From Roseiarcus sp963806935 (GTDB lineage Bacteria; Pseudomonadota; Alphaproteobacteria; Rhizobiales; Beijerinckiaceae), in the NCBI GenBank assembly GCA_963806935.1, contig CAWEAT010000002.1:1-64000 (forward strand): a stretch of 64,000 nt of DNA. The letters run 5' to 3'. The position numbers and the translations under genes were made by a program. The notes beneath the pieces are model-generated. The model was given only the letters and a program-made list of their open reading frames with translations, had not been told where the DNA came from and searched no databases. Below, in pieces: positions 25,020-33,300 of this stretch (its first letter is position 1; every line of letters begins with the position of its first letter).

Positions 25020-26417
25020 TCACTCGTTTGCCGTACGCGAGCGCAGCGTGTGGCCGGCCTCGCTCAGCCTGGTCCTGTCCTCGGCGCGGCGATCGACCGC
25101 GCAACCCCAATCCAGCGGCTCGTCCTGCGCGTAGCGTTTGCCAAGCTGAAACGCGATTTCGGCCTTCGTCAACTCCGCGCCGAGATAAAATGCGTGCGCG
25201 CCATCGGTTTCGACTCCGAGTTTATCGAACAGCGCAAGAGCGTCTTGAGCGACAAAATGGCCGGCGCGGTTGTAGACGTGAATTCCATCCTCAGCCGCCT
25301 CTATCCGGTAGTTGTCATCCTTCACTTGCGCCGAACTCTCAGCGATCTCGGCACTCGAATACGGAAACGGCTTCGGGTCGTGGACCTGCAACAACGCGCG
25401 CCCATAGCCTCTCGGCAGGCTATGGTCCGCCGCCGCCGCGTGCATGATCCGGCGCGCCGCGTCGTGCTCTTGAATCGTGCGGCGCGTGTGCGGGCTCACA
25501 TGGACAGTGAGCACATTGGCGATGCTGAGTTCCGAACAGATTCCGAGCAGCAACGCCGTGACGCCGACGGAGTCGGCGTCGGTCAATTCCGTCAGGTTGC
25601 CCGTGCCCATCATCATTTCCGCCTCGGGGAGCCGCGCGCGCACCTCGCGATAGCGCGAGAGCGACTCGGCAAAGCCGAAATGGATCGGATCGATAACCGC
25701 ATCGAGGATAGCGCTCAAGCCTCGCTTCTGGGCGTCCTCGGCGGCGCGATAAAGCGAGGCGAGATCGCCATGCTGGGACGGAATCAATACCGGACGTGCG
25801 CCAGTCTCTTCGGCGATCGCGAGATTGCCTTCGGTGAGGCTGAGGAGATAATCGGCGCCGGCGATTCCGCCCCGGCGAAGTTCGTCTGGGTCGGCAGAAT
25901 CGACGCTCACCGCCAATCCCCTCCCCTTCAATTCTCGCACTGTCTCCTCGAGATGGGGAAACGGCGTGTCCGGGAGGCAACCGAGATCGATGACGTCGGC
26001 GCCCTCGGCGCGCAAGATTTCGGCGCGGGCGACAATCGCTTCGAGGCTGATCTGCGAAGCATCGACAATCTCGGCGAAGATTCGGAGCGAATGCCGCGAC
26101 AGGTCGACAGGGGCGCCCGCTTTGCCGAAGAATTCCGGCAAGTCCTTGAGTTCGTCGGGTCCACGCTGGAAAGGTCGGTCGAACTCCTTCGTCAGCCGCG
26201 CGAGGTCGGCGCGGCAGCGGCCCGGGACGACCACACGATCGGCCTTGAGCGGACGTGGCAGCCTGCGCATCAGGATGGGTTCGGTCATCAGCGCCGCAAC
26301 TTTTACCCCCACGTCGAGGATCGACCATTCGAACGCCGTCGGCGCCATGCTCTGCAAGACCTTCTCGAGGCGGTCCCGGGCGTAATGGCCGGTCAAGAAG
26401 AGAATGCGCTCCGTCAT
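25020..26417 (-). CDS. DUF6513-dihydropteroate-synthase-like protein of H4MPT biosynthesis
   Basis: About 465 residues. The start at 26417 (MTERILFLTGHYARDRLEKV) overlaps the flavoprotein stop as ATGA; the frame upstream is non-coding. The N-terminal 150 residues form the DUF6513-type domain. A DHPS-like TIM barrel follows (ILRAEGADVIDLGCLPDTPF, LAVSVDSADPDELRRGGIAG, MMMGTGNLTELTDADSVGVT). It probably joins the pterin to an aminobenzoyl moiety in methanopterin synthesis, replacing FolP, as proposed for the homologues of archaea and methylotrophs. The length is usual for this fusion family. Confidence 0.75.
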   Translation of the reverse strand: MTERILFLTGHYARDRLEKVLQSMAPTAFEWSILDVGVKVAALMTEPILMRRLPRPLKADRVVVPGRCRADLARLTKEFDRPFQRGPDELKDLPEFFGKAGAPVDLSRHSLRIFAEIVDASQISLEAIVARAEILRAEGADVIDLGCLPDTPFPHLEETVRELKGRGLAVSVDSADPDELRRGGIAGADYLLSLTEGNLAIAEETGARPVLIPSQHGDLASLYRAAEDAQKRGLSAILDAVIDPIHFGFAESLSRYREVRARLPEAEMMMGTGNLTELTDADSVGVTALLLGICSELSIANVLTVHVSPHTRRTIQEHDAARRIMHAAAADHSLPRGYGRALLQVHDPKPFPYSSAEIAESSAQVKDDNYRIEAAEDGIHVYNRAGHFVAQDALALFDKLGVETDGAHAFYLGAELTKAEIAFQLGKRYAQDEPLDWGCAVDRRAEDRTRLSEAGHTLRSRTANE

Positions 26418-26959
26418 GCGGCGATTTCGCCGCGCCGGCGTGCGATTGCCTCGCGAAGCTCGGCCAGGGAGTCGACCGTCGTCGCGCCCGGGAAACGTCC
26501 CAGACGCTCGCGATTCTCCAGATCGATCGGGCGCGGAAAGACTTTCACCATCCCTTTCGGCGCTTCGGTCTCGAGCTCCGGCGCCGTGTCGCAGGCGAAG
26601 ACAATAACCGGTATCCGGCACTTGCCGCCCTGGGCAAACACATTGGTGACGAGGTCGTCGGAAATCCCGTAGACGAATTTCGCGACCGCGTTTGATGTCG
26701 CAGGAGCAACGATCAACGTGTGGTACAGCCCGTAGTAGAATTGTCCGACCACCACCGAACTCGCCGACGAGTCGCGATAGATGCGGGTGGCGCGCGGCAA
26801 TGCGAGATCCTGCTTATACATGCGCAGCACTTCGCCTCCCGCTTTGCTGACGAAGATGTCGACCTGCTCGAGTTCGCGGATCAGAGCGAGACTTTCCTTC
26901 AGGAAATGGCCCGATCCGGTGAGCGCCCATCCCCAGCGCGGCTTTTGGCGTTTGGTCAT
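26414..26959 (-). CDS. AfpA/DmrX-like flavoprotein
   Basis: About 181 residues. The start at 26959 (MTKRQKPRWGWALTGSGHFL) lies 20 bases after the kinase stop. It is a flavodoxin-like/flavoprotein-family fold: WALTGSGHFLKESLALI at the phosphate loop, VGQFYYGLYHTLIVAPATSN with the PATSN signature, and GKCRIPVIVFACD. This is the archaeoflavoprotein AfpA type, which includes the methanogen dihydromethanopterin reductase DmrX. It may therefore catalyse the last reduction to H4MPT here, in place of the DmrA of Methylobacterium. That assignment is inference. Confidence 0.7.
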   Translation of the reverse strand: MTKRQKPRWGWALTGSGHFLKESLALIRELEQVDIFVSKAGGEVLRMYKQDLALPRATRIYRDSSASSVVVGQFYYGLYHTLIVAPATSNAVAKFVYGISDDLVTNVFAQGGKCRIPVIVFACDTAPELETEAPKGMVKVFPRPIDLENRERLGRFPGATTVDSLAELREAIARRRGEIAA

Positions 26960-26978
26960 TTGGCTGTCGAGCGCGATT

Positions 26979-27659
26979 TCAGATCGTCTCGTCACTCTCT
27001 ACGATTTCAGGAAATATGGGGCGCCGCAACCCTTCCGCGAGTCTCGCGCTCTCGGTCGGCGCCACGAGCCAGGCGCGAACGCCGCTCTGCTTAAGATAGC
27101 GCGGGAACAGGGAATCGACGACGCCCTCGGCCACGAGGCGGCGAACATCGACGGCGGGGCCGTCGTAGCGGCCGTGCTTGATAAGCAGAAGATGGAGCGC
27201 GCCCAGCTCGCCAGCGAGCCAGGCGGAGAGACTGTCGGAGGTCAGCGCCCAGGTTTCCGGCAGAGCTGCGGCGCGCGCCATCGGTTCCGGCGACCACACT
27301 GGAACCTTGCCGTCCTTAAGCGCCCGCCAGATCGCCGACCGCGACGCGGTCAGCCTCAGAGCGGAATTAAGGTTCTGCAGCGCGCGGCCGAATTGAGCCA
27401 TCGCCATGAGCGCCATGCCATGCGCGGCGCCGTCGTCATAGCCCATCGAGGCCTGAGCTGATCGCACCGCCTCCGCGAAGGGCCCCCCGCCCGGCACGAT
27501 CACAATCGCGCCCGCCTCATCCGCGATCGCCGCCAGCCAGGGCTTGATGTGCGGCCCGCCAATGTGACTGCCGCCGATCTTGACAATCGCAAGCGGCGCC
27601 CGCGACGAGCCGGCCGGGCGCCTCAAGCGCAGAATCCGCGCAACCGAATGCGTGCGCAC
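26979..27659 (-). CDS. Amino-acid-kinase-fold protein, MfnE-like (furan phosphate kinase)
   Basis: 226 residues. The amino-acid kinase fold is seen in LAIVKIGGSHIGGPHIKPWL (Lys and Gly-rich phosphate loop), AIVIVPGGGPFAEAVR and ALTSDSLSAWLAGELGALHL. MfnE of methanogens phosphorylates aminomethylfuranmethanol phosphate to the diphosphate for methanofuran assembly. Homologues accompany MfnF and MfnB genes in methylotrophs that make methylofuran, as they do here. The first 20 residues (MRTHSVARILRLRRPAGSS) may not be translated. Confidence 0.7.
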   Translation of the reverse strand: MRTHSVARILRLRRPAGSSRAPLAIVKIGGSHIGGPHIKPWLAAIADEAGAIVIVPGGGPFAEAVRSAQASMGYDDGAAHGMALMAMAQFGRALQNLNSALRLTASRSAIWRALKDGKVPVWSPEPMARAAALPETWALTSDSLSAWLAGELGALHLLLIKHGRYDGPAVDVRRLVAEGVVDSLFPRYLKQSGVRAWLVAPTESARLAEGLRRPIFPEIVESDETI

Positions 27660-27900
27660 AGGCGCAAATTCTACTGGCGAATTCAGCCATAGGCGAGTTC
27701 ATCGGCGCCGTCTTGCCTTTCTTGTTCGATCCTCGAGTGCATTCCACGTTTCGCGACGAGTGCGATCATCCCAAATCATTCTGGTCGGATCCCTCCCGCC
27801 GCGCAACGGGCTCGCTTGCAAACGCGGGAGTCGGTCGACACGACGCGCTTGACCCTCCGCTTTGTTCCGACTTAGCGTCGCCTGAGGATTTGGTGAAACC

Positions 27901-28974
27901 GTGAGCGTCATCATTGGTTGGGACATCGGTGGAGCGCATCTCAAAGCGGCGCGCGTAAGGGATGGGCGTGTCGAAGCCGCGGTTCAGGCGGCGACGCCGC
28001 TCTGGTTAGGGCTCGACAGCCTCGAGACCGCGTTCGACGCCCTCCATGCCGAGCTCGGAGACGCCAGCCATCACGCGATTACCATGACCGGCGAGTTGTG
28101 CGACGCCTTTCCGTCGCGACGAGAGGGCGTCGCGGGGCTCGCTGCGATCGCCGCCCGTCATCTCCCGCCTCCTGGATCGAGCCTCTATGGCGGCCGCGCC
28201 GGCTTCGTCGGACTCGACGAGGCGGCGTTGCACGCGGAAGACATCGCCTCGGCGAATTGGCACGCGACCGCCGCGTTTCTGGCGCTCGAGCTGCGAGACG
28301 CATTGTTCATCGACATCGGCTCGACGACAGCCGACCTTATTCCGATCGTCGCCGGCCGCGTCGCGTCGCTCGGCTATAGCGACGCCGAGCGGCTTGCCTC
28401 GGGTGAACTGGTCTATACCGGAATGACGCGCAGCTTCGTGATGGCTTTGGCCTCGAGAGCGCCGTTCAATGGCGCTTGGACGCCGCTGATGAACGAATAT
28501 TTCGCCAGCAGCGCTGACGTGCATCGCATCCTCGGCGACTTGCCCGAGGGTGCAGACAAAATGCCCACCGCCGACGGTCGCGAGAAAACCGTCGCGGCCT
28601 CTCGCGCGCGCCTCGCGAGGATGATCGGACACGAAGCGGACGACGCCCACGCGCCTGTATGGGACGGTCTCGCGGCCTGGTTCGCGGAAGCCCAAATCCG
28701 CGCAATCGCCGACGCGGCCTTCCTGCGGCTGTCGCGCAGCGATGTTCCGATCTCTGCCCCAGTCGTCGCCGCTGGAATTGGCGAAGGAGTCGTGGCCGAG
28801 GTCGCTCGCCGCATCCGAAGACCGTGCGTCGGATTTTCCTCGCTGATCGCCGCGCCGGCGGAAGCATCGCATTGCGCGCCCGCGGCCGCCGTTGCATTGC
28901 TCGCCGCCCGGGCGCTCGCCGCCGGCCGGCTTGAAAGCTCCGAACCGGCGAGCGCTCCGCCGACCCGGCAGTAG
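27901..28974 (+). CDS. MfnF-like hydantoinase/oxoprolinase-family protein (methylofuran synthesis)
   Basis: 357 residues. GTG 27901 gives VSVIIGWDIGGAHLKAARVR, the actin-like phosphate loop. ALFIDIGSTTADLIPIVAGR is the second phosphate motif and VAAGIGEGVVAEVARRI follows. This matches the H4MPT-linked C1-transfer protein family whose methanogen member MfnF condenses the furan diphosphate with gamma-glutamyltyramine. It is divergent from the MfnE/flavoprotein/DHPS operon, with 240 bases of shared promoter region. A small secreted-protein gene follows 37 bases downstream. Confidence 0.75.
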   Translation: MSVIIGWDIGGAHLKAARVRDGRVEAAVQAATPLWLGLDSLETAFDALHAELGDASHHAITMTGELCDAFPSRREGVAGLAAIAARHLPPPGSSLYGGRAGFVGLDEAALHAEDIASANWHATAAFLALELRDALFIDIGSTTADLIPIVAGRVASLGYSDAERLASGELVYTGMTRSFVMALASRAPFNGAWTPLMNEYFASSADVHRILGDLPEGADKMPTADGREKTVAASRARLARMIGHEADDAHAPVWDGLAAWFAEAQIRAIADAAFLRLSRSDVPISAPVVAAGIGEGVVAEVARRIRRPCVGFSSLIAAPAEASHCAPAAAVALLAARALAAGRLESSEPASAPPTRQ

Positions 28975-29011
28975 TCAGAGACGATCGATTGGCGCCTAGG
29001 GAGAGCCACTC

Positions 29012-29375
29012 ATGCGCTTGACCGCCCTGTCATTATTCCTGGTCTGCCGTCGGCGCCTACGCCGCCAGCGCGGGCGACGTTCTTGCGGCGAGCGCGCCGT
29101 CCAACGATTACCCGACGTCTGCGCGCGCCGAATACGTTTTCGCGTGCATGAAGGTCAATGGGGACTCCCGAGAGGCGCTGGGTCAATGCTCCTGCTCGAT
29201 CGACGTCATCGCCTCGCTTCTTCCGTATGACGCCTACGTGGCCGGCGAGACGGTCGCATCGATGGACCAGGCGCGAGGGCAGATCGGCACAATGTTTCGC
29301 AATGCCGCCGTCGCGCGCGATGCGCTGGCCGAACTTAGGCGCGCTCAGGCGGAGGCCGAAGTTCGCTGCTTCTGA
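29012..29375 (+). CDS. Small exported Cys-containing protein, frameshifted
   Basis: ATG 29012 follows GGGAGAGCCACTC and starts a hydrophobic leader, MRLTALSLFLVC. A frame change near 29047 leads to VGAYAASAGDVLAASAPSND and then a soluble part with Cys in YVFACMKVNGDSREALGQ, CSCSIDVIASLLPYDAY, and an AEAEVRCF end. The rebuilt length is about 120 residues with four Cys in the mature part, suggesting a periplasmic disulfide-bonded protein. I do not recognise a named family. It lies between mfnF and xoxF, so a role at the methanol dehydrogenase is possible but unproven. Confidence 0.55.
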
Positions 29376-29815
29376 CCCGAGTATAGAAGGCCATCGGATC
29401 GGCCGCCGGCGCCAGGGCAGTTATCGGTATCCATCACAATTCCGTGATCATGCGCCAGTCGCGGCGAGAATACCGATGGCCTCATGCACATTAAAATAAG
29501 GTTTACTCTGTTCACGCAGTAGTATTGGTCCTGCCTATGACGTCATAGTGACAATTGCTTAGGTTTAGACTTGCGCTGAATATTCGATCGGCATAGAGTT
29601 TTTGTTGGCATCGGCTGCACGAGTGTCGGGGAACGGGAGCCCGGCACCTTATCGGAGGCAAGGCGAGATTCCCCTGAGAGGGATACGCTCGTTTCGCCCT
29701 GTCGTGACACGCTGTCGACGCCGTCCCAACTGAGAATGTCGCTGCAAGGCGAGGTTGGCGCATGTCGCGTCTAGCGAGCTTTGCTCGGACGTTGATGCTG
29801 CACTGGGAGGAACGA
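29376..29815 (+). promoter_or_regulatory. xoxF upstream region with nested inverted repeats
   Basis: 440 bases with no credible gene. Nested inverted repeats occur just after the small secreted-protein gene: GGCCATCGG (29389-29397) with CCGATGGCC (29473-29481), ATCGGTAT (29423-29430) with ATACCGAT (29470-29477), and ATCAC (29433-29437) with GTGAT (29444-29448). An AT-rich zone with a perfect palindrome follows. The xoxF ribosome site GGGAGG lies at 29803-29808. This region should hold the main xoxF promoter and a 3' structure of the previous transcript. Confidence 0.45.
29535..29548. promoter_or_regulatory. 14-bp perfect palindrome upstream of xoxF
   Basis: CTATGACGTCATAG is an exact palindrome about 270 bases before the xoxF start, in an AT-rich patch. 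It could be an operator for the xox/PQQ regulon. No second copy was noticed in the window. Confidence 0.4.
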
Positions 29816-31625
29816 ATGCGCAAACTATTGCTTGCAAGCTGCTTCGGCGCCGCGGGCTTGTTTACCGCGGGCTACGCTGTCGCCAATGACGAATTGGCGA
29901 AAATGGCCGCCGACCCCAACCAATGGGTCATGCCGCGCGCCGATTTCGCGAATACCGGCTATTCGCAACTCAAGCAGATCAATACCGAGAACGTCCACAA
30001 GCTGGCGCCGACTTGGACGTTCTCGACCGGTGTCTTGCGCGGCCACGAAGGCGCGCCGCTGGTTATCGGCGACGTGATGTACGTTCATGCGCCTTTCCCG
30101 AACACCGTCTTTGCGCTCGACCTCAACAACGACGGCAAGATTCTCTGGAAATACGAGCCCAAGCAGGACCCGGACGTCATCCCGGTGATGTGTTGCGACA
30201 CGGTCAACCGCGGCCTCTCCTACGCCGACGGCAAGATCTTCCTCCATCAGGCGGATACGACGCTGGTCGCGCTCGACGCAAAGACCGGCGCGGTCGCCTG
30301 GTCGGTGAAGGACGGCGATCCCTCGAAGGGCGCAACCGGCACAGACGCTCCGTTCGTCTTCAAGGATAAGGTCTTCATCGGGGTTTCCGGCGGCGAGTTC
30401 GGCGTTCGCGGCTGGGTCAGCGCTTACAATATCAAGGATGGCAAGCTCGCGTGGCGCGCCTATTCGGAAGGCCCGGATTCCGATCTGCTCGTCGATCCCG
30501 AAAAGACCACGGCGCTCGGCAAGCCGGTTGGCAAGGATTCCAGCCTCAAGACTTGGCAAGGCGATGAGTGGAAGATCGGCGGCGGCGACACCTGGGGTTG
30601 GTTCTCGTACGATCCCGAACTCAATCTGATGTATTATGGCTCCGGCAATCCCTCGACCTGGAATCCAAAACAGCGGCCCGGCGACAACAAGTGGTCGATG
30701 ACCATCTGGGCGCGCGACGTCGACACCGGCCAGGCCAAATGGGTCTATCAGATGACGCCCCACGACGAGTGGGATTACGACGGCGTCAACGAGATGATCC
30801 TTACCGACCAGAAGATCGACGGCAAGGATCGCAAGCTCCTGACCCATTTCGACCGCAACGGCTTCGGCTATACGCTCGATCGCGTCACCGGCGAACTGCT
30901 GGTCGCCAACAAGTTCGATCCCGAAGGTGAACTGGGCCACCGGCATAAACATGGACAAGTCTTCGCCGGACTACGGGCGCCCGATCCGCGTCAAGGCGAT
31001 GTCGACCGAGGCCAACGGCGAGGACGTCAACTCCAAGGGCATCTGCCCCGCGGCGTTGGCTCCAAGGACGAGCAGCCTGCGGCCTATTCGCCGCGAGACG
31101 GAGCTCTTCTACGTGCCGACCAACCACGTCTGCATGGATTACGAGCCGTTCAAGGTCAGCTACACCGCCGGTCAGCCTTATGTCGGCGCGACATTGTCGA
31201 TGTATCCGCCTGCGGGCGACAGCAACATGGGCAACTTCATCGCGTGGGACGGCAAGACTGGCAAGATCGCCTGGTCCGATCCCGAGCAGTTCTCGGTTTG
31301 GTCGGGCGCTCTCGCGACCGCCGGCGGCGTCGTCTTCTACGGTACGCTGGAAGGCTATCTCAAGGCGGTCGACGCCAAGACCGGCAAGGAGCTGTACCGG
31401 TTCAAAACTTCGTCGGGCATCATCGGCAACGTCATGACCTACGAGCACGGCGGTCGCCAGTATGTGGCGGTCCTGTCGGGCGTCGGCGGTTGGGCGGGCA
31501 TCGGCCTCGCGGCCGGGCTTACCAAGCCGACTGACGGTCTCGGTGCGGTCGGCGGCTATGCGGCGCTGTCGAACTACACCGCGCTCGGAGGAACACTGAC
31601 CGTGTTCGCGCTCCCGAGCGATTGA
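29816..31625 (+). CDS. xoxF: XoxF lanthanide-dependent methanol dehydrogenase, three frame changes
   Basis: About 600-residue periplasmic PQQ enzyme oxidising methanol. ATG 29816 follows GGGAGG; the signal peptide is MRKLLLASCFGAAGLFTAGY, cut near AVAND. Adjacent cysteines of the PQQ site are in PVMCCDTVNRG. The active site HDEWDYDGVNEM carries the extra Asp (DYD) that ligates a lanthanide, where calcium-type MxaF has Ala. Tryptophan-docking propeller repeats follow (DAKTGAVAWSV, DAKTGKELYRF). The frame changes near 30937, and again near 31055 and 31100 (a compensating pair around GICPAAL...TELFYVPTNHVCMDY). All pieces match the family, so I consider the gene functional and the breaks sequence errors. 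xoxG and xoxJ follow. Confidence 0.9.
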
Positions 31626-31656
31626 GCGGCTGAACGAGTCCACACGGGATAGCGGG

Positions 31657-31699
31657 GCCCGGCGCATGCTGGAAAAGCGCGCGCCGGGCTCTTTGTTGG
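31657..31699 (+). terminator. Hairpin between xoxF and xoxG
   Basis: GCCCGGCGC (31657-31665) pairs with GCGCCGGGC (31681-31689) around a 15-base loop, followed by TCTTTGTTGG. The weak U-tract suggests partial termination or 3'-end protection, which would give more xoxF mRNA than xoxGJ. Confidence 0.55.
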
Positions 31700-31724
31700 C
31701 TCCAAGTTCAGTTGAGAAACAGAC

Positions 31725-32249
31725 GTGACGACTTTTAGACTCCTGCTCGGCCTCGGGGTCGCGCTCGCTTCGATCGTCCCACTGGCGGCGCTCGCCGATC
31801 CGCCCGGAAATCCAGCCGCGGTGACGGATGACGATGGTCTTTGGAAGGACAAGAACGGCGACCCGACCTATAAGATCGGACCGAACGGAACCGTCGACTG
31901 GTACACCTATTCGGGCTACCGCCGGTACACCTCCGAGTGCCTGCGTTGTCACGGCCCGGACGGGGAAGGGTCGAGCTACGCCCCGGCGCTCGCGGATTCG
32001 CTCAAGACGCTGGGTTATGCGGAGTTTTACGGCACGGTCGTGGGCGGCAAGCAGGATCTCGGCGGCGGCCAGGAGAAGGTAATGCCCGCCTTCGCTGAGG
32101 ATAAGAATGTCATGTGCTACCTAAACGACATTTACGTCTATCTGCGCGCGCGCTCGACGAACTCGGTCCCCCGTGGACGGCCGATGGAGCACGCTCCGAA
32201 ACCTGACGCCTTCGGCCCGGCGGAAGACAAGTGTATGGGCGGAAGCTGA
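31725..32249 (+). CDS. xoxG: XoxG cytochrome c, electron acceptor of XoxF
   Basis: 174 residues from GTG 31725, with signal peptide TTFRLLLGLGVALASIVPLA cut near ALADP. The haem site is CLRCH in TSECLRCHGPDGEGSSYAP, and a VMPAFAEDKNVMCYLNDIYV segment supplies the axial Met region. The C-terminal extension RGRPMEHAPKPDAFGPAEDK is typical of cytochrome cL-like XoxG/MxaG. It takes electrons from XoxF in the periplasm. The stop overlaps the xoxJ start (TGATG), so the two are translationally coupled. Confidence 0.85.
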   Translation: MTTFRLLLGLGVALASIVPLAALADPPGNPAAVTDDDGLWKDKNGDPTYKIGPNGTVDWYTYSGYRRYTSECLRCHGPDGEGSSYAPALADSLKTLGYAEFYGTVVGGKQDLGGGQEKVMPAFAEDKNVMCYLNDIYVYLRARSTNSVPRGRPMEHAPKPDAFGPAEDKCMGGS

Positions 32250-33103
32250 TGATGCGTCTGATTTGTGGTTCGGTCCTTGCGGGATTCTTTTCGCTTTTGG
32301 CGTGGGGCTTCGCGCCGGTCGACGCCCAGGAGGGGCCACAAGCGGCCGGCGCGCTCGAACTGATCGACCCGCATGTGTTTCGCGCCTGCGCGGATCCCCG
32401 CAATCTCCCTTTTTCCAACGAAGCCGGCGAAGGATTTGAAAACAAGATCGCCGAACTTTTCGCGCGTAAGCTTGGCAAGTCGGTCGCCTACACATTCTAT
32501 CCGGACGCGACTGGGTTCATCCGCAACACGCTCAACGCCCATCGGTGCGACGTCGTGTTGGGAATTGCTCAAGGAGACGACATCGTTCAGCCGACCAGTC
32601 CTTACTATCGAACAAGCTACGTCGCCGCATATCGCGAGGACGGCCCCTTGAAGGGGCTCGAATCGCTCAACGATCCACGCCTGAAAACGGCGAAGATTGG
32701 CGTCGTCGCGGGCACCCCGCCTGCGAGCTTCCTTGCCGCCGACGGACTGCTTGGCCAGATCAAGTCCTATGCGCTGGTCGTCGACACGCGGTACGATTCG
32801 CCGACGCATGAGATGATGGATGACCTCGACCGCGGCGAGATTGACGTCGCCCTGCTCTGGGGTCCGATCGCGGGCTATTACGCGATGAAGGCCAAGACCC
32901 CGACCGCGGTCGTCCCGCTTCTGAAAGAACAGGGCGGTCCCCATATGGCCTATCGAATCGTGATGGGGGTGCGACATTCCGATCAGAACTGGAAGCGCGA
33001 CCTCAATAAGCTGATTTCCGAGAATCAGGGCGAAATCCAAACCATATTGCGGTCCTATGGCGTTCCCTTGCTCGACGAGAACGACCAGCCGATCTCGCAC
33101 TGA
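32249..33103 (+). CDS. xoxJ: XoxJ periplasmic binding-protein-like methanol oxidation protein
   Basis: About 284 residues with signal peptide LICGSVLAGFFSLLAWGFAP. The family 3 binding fold has FRACADPRNLPFSNEAGEGF, CDVVLGIAQGDDIVQPTSPY and VALLWGPIAGYYAMKAK, all matching XoxJ/MxaJ. Known structural and genetic work suggests a role in XoxF maturation or activation rather than import. The ATG at 32249 overlaps the xoxG stop; a second ATG directly follows. Confidence 0.85.
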   Translation: MMRLICGSVLAGFFSLLAWGFAPVDAQEGPQAAGALELIDPHVFRACADPRNLPFSNEAGEGFENKIAELFARKLGKSVAYTFYPDATGFIRNTLNAHRCDVVLGIAQGDDIVQPTSPYYRTSYVAAYREDGPLKGLESLNDPRLKTAKIGVVAGTPPASFLAADGLLGQIKSYALVVDTRYDSPTHEMMDDLDRGEIDVALLWGPIAGYYAMKAKTPTAVVPLLKEQGGPHMAYRIVMGVRHSDQNWKRDLNKLISENQGEIQTILRSYGVPLLDENDQPISH

Positions 33104-33300
33104 TGCGTTGCTCGGGAGAGCTGAATCGAAATGTCTCCGGCCCCGGCGCATTTTGACGCAAAATTGATTGGGGCCGGGAACCCGACAAAGTGACCAAAGT
33201 CGGCGCCATCGAAACCGACCGCCGGCCAGTGGCCGAAAAGCTCCACACTGCCGGACGCGATCTGCCGGTTTCAGCTCGCGCCGAAGCGCGAGGCCGGCGG

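Noticed and set aside
30900..31110. Programmed ribosomal frameshifting in xoxF
   Set aside because: There is no slippery heptamer with a downstream pseudoknot, and similar breaks occur in many unrelated genes of the window, favouring sequence error.
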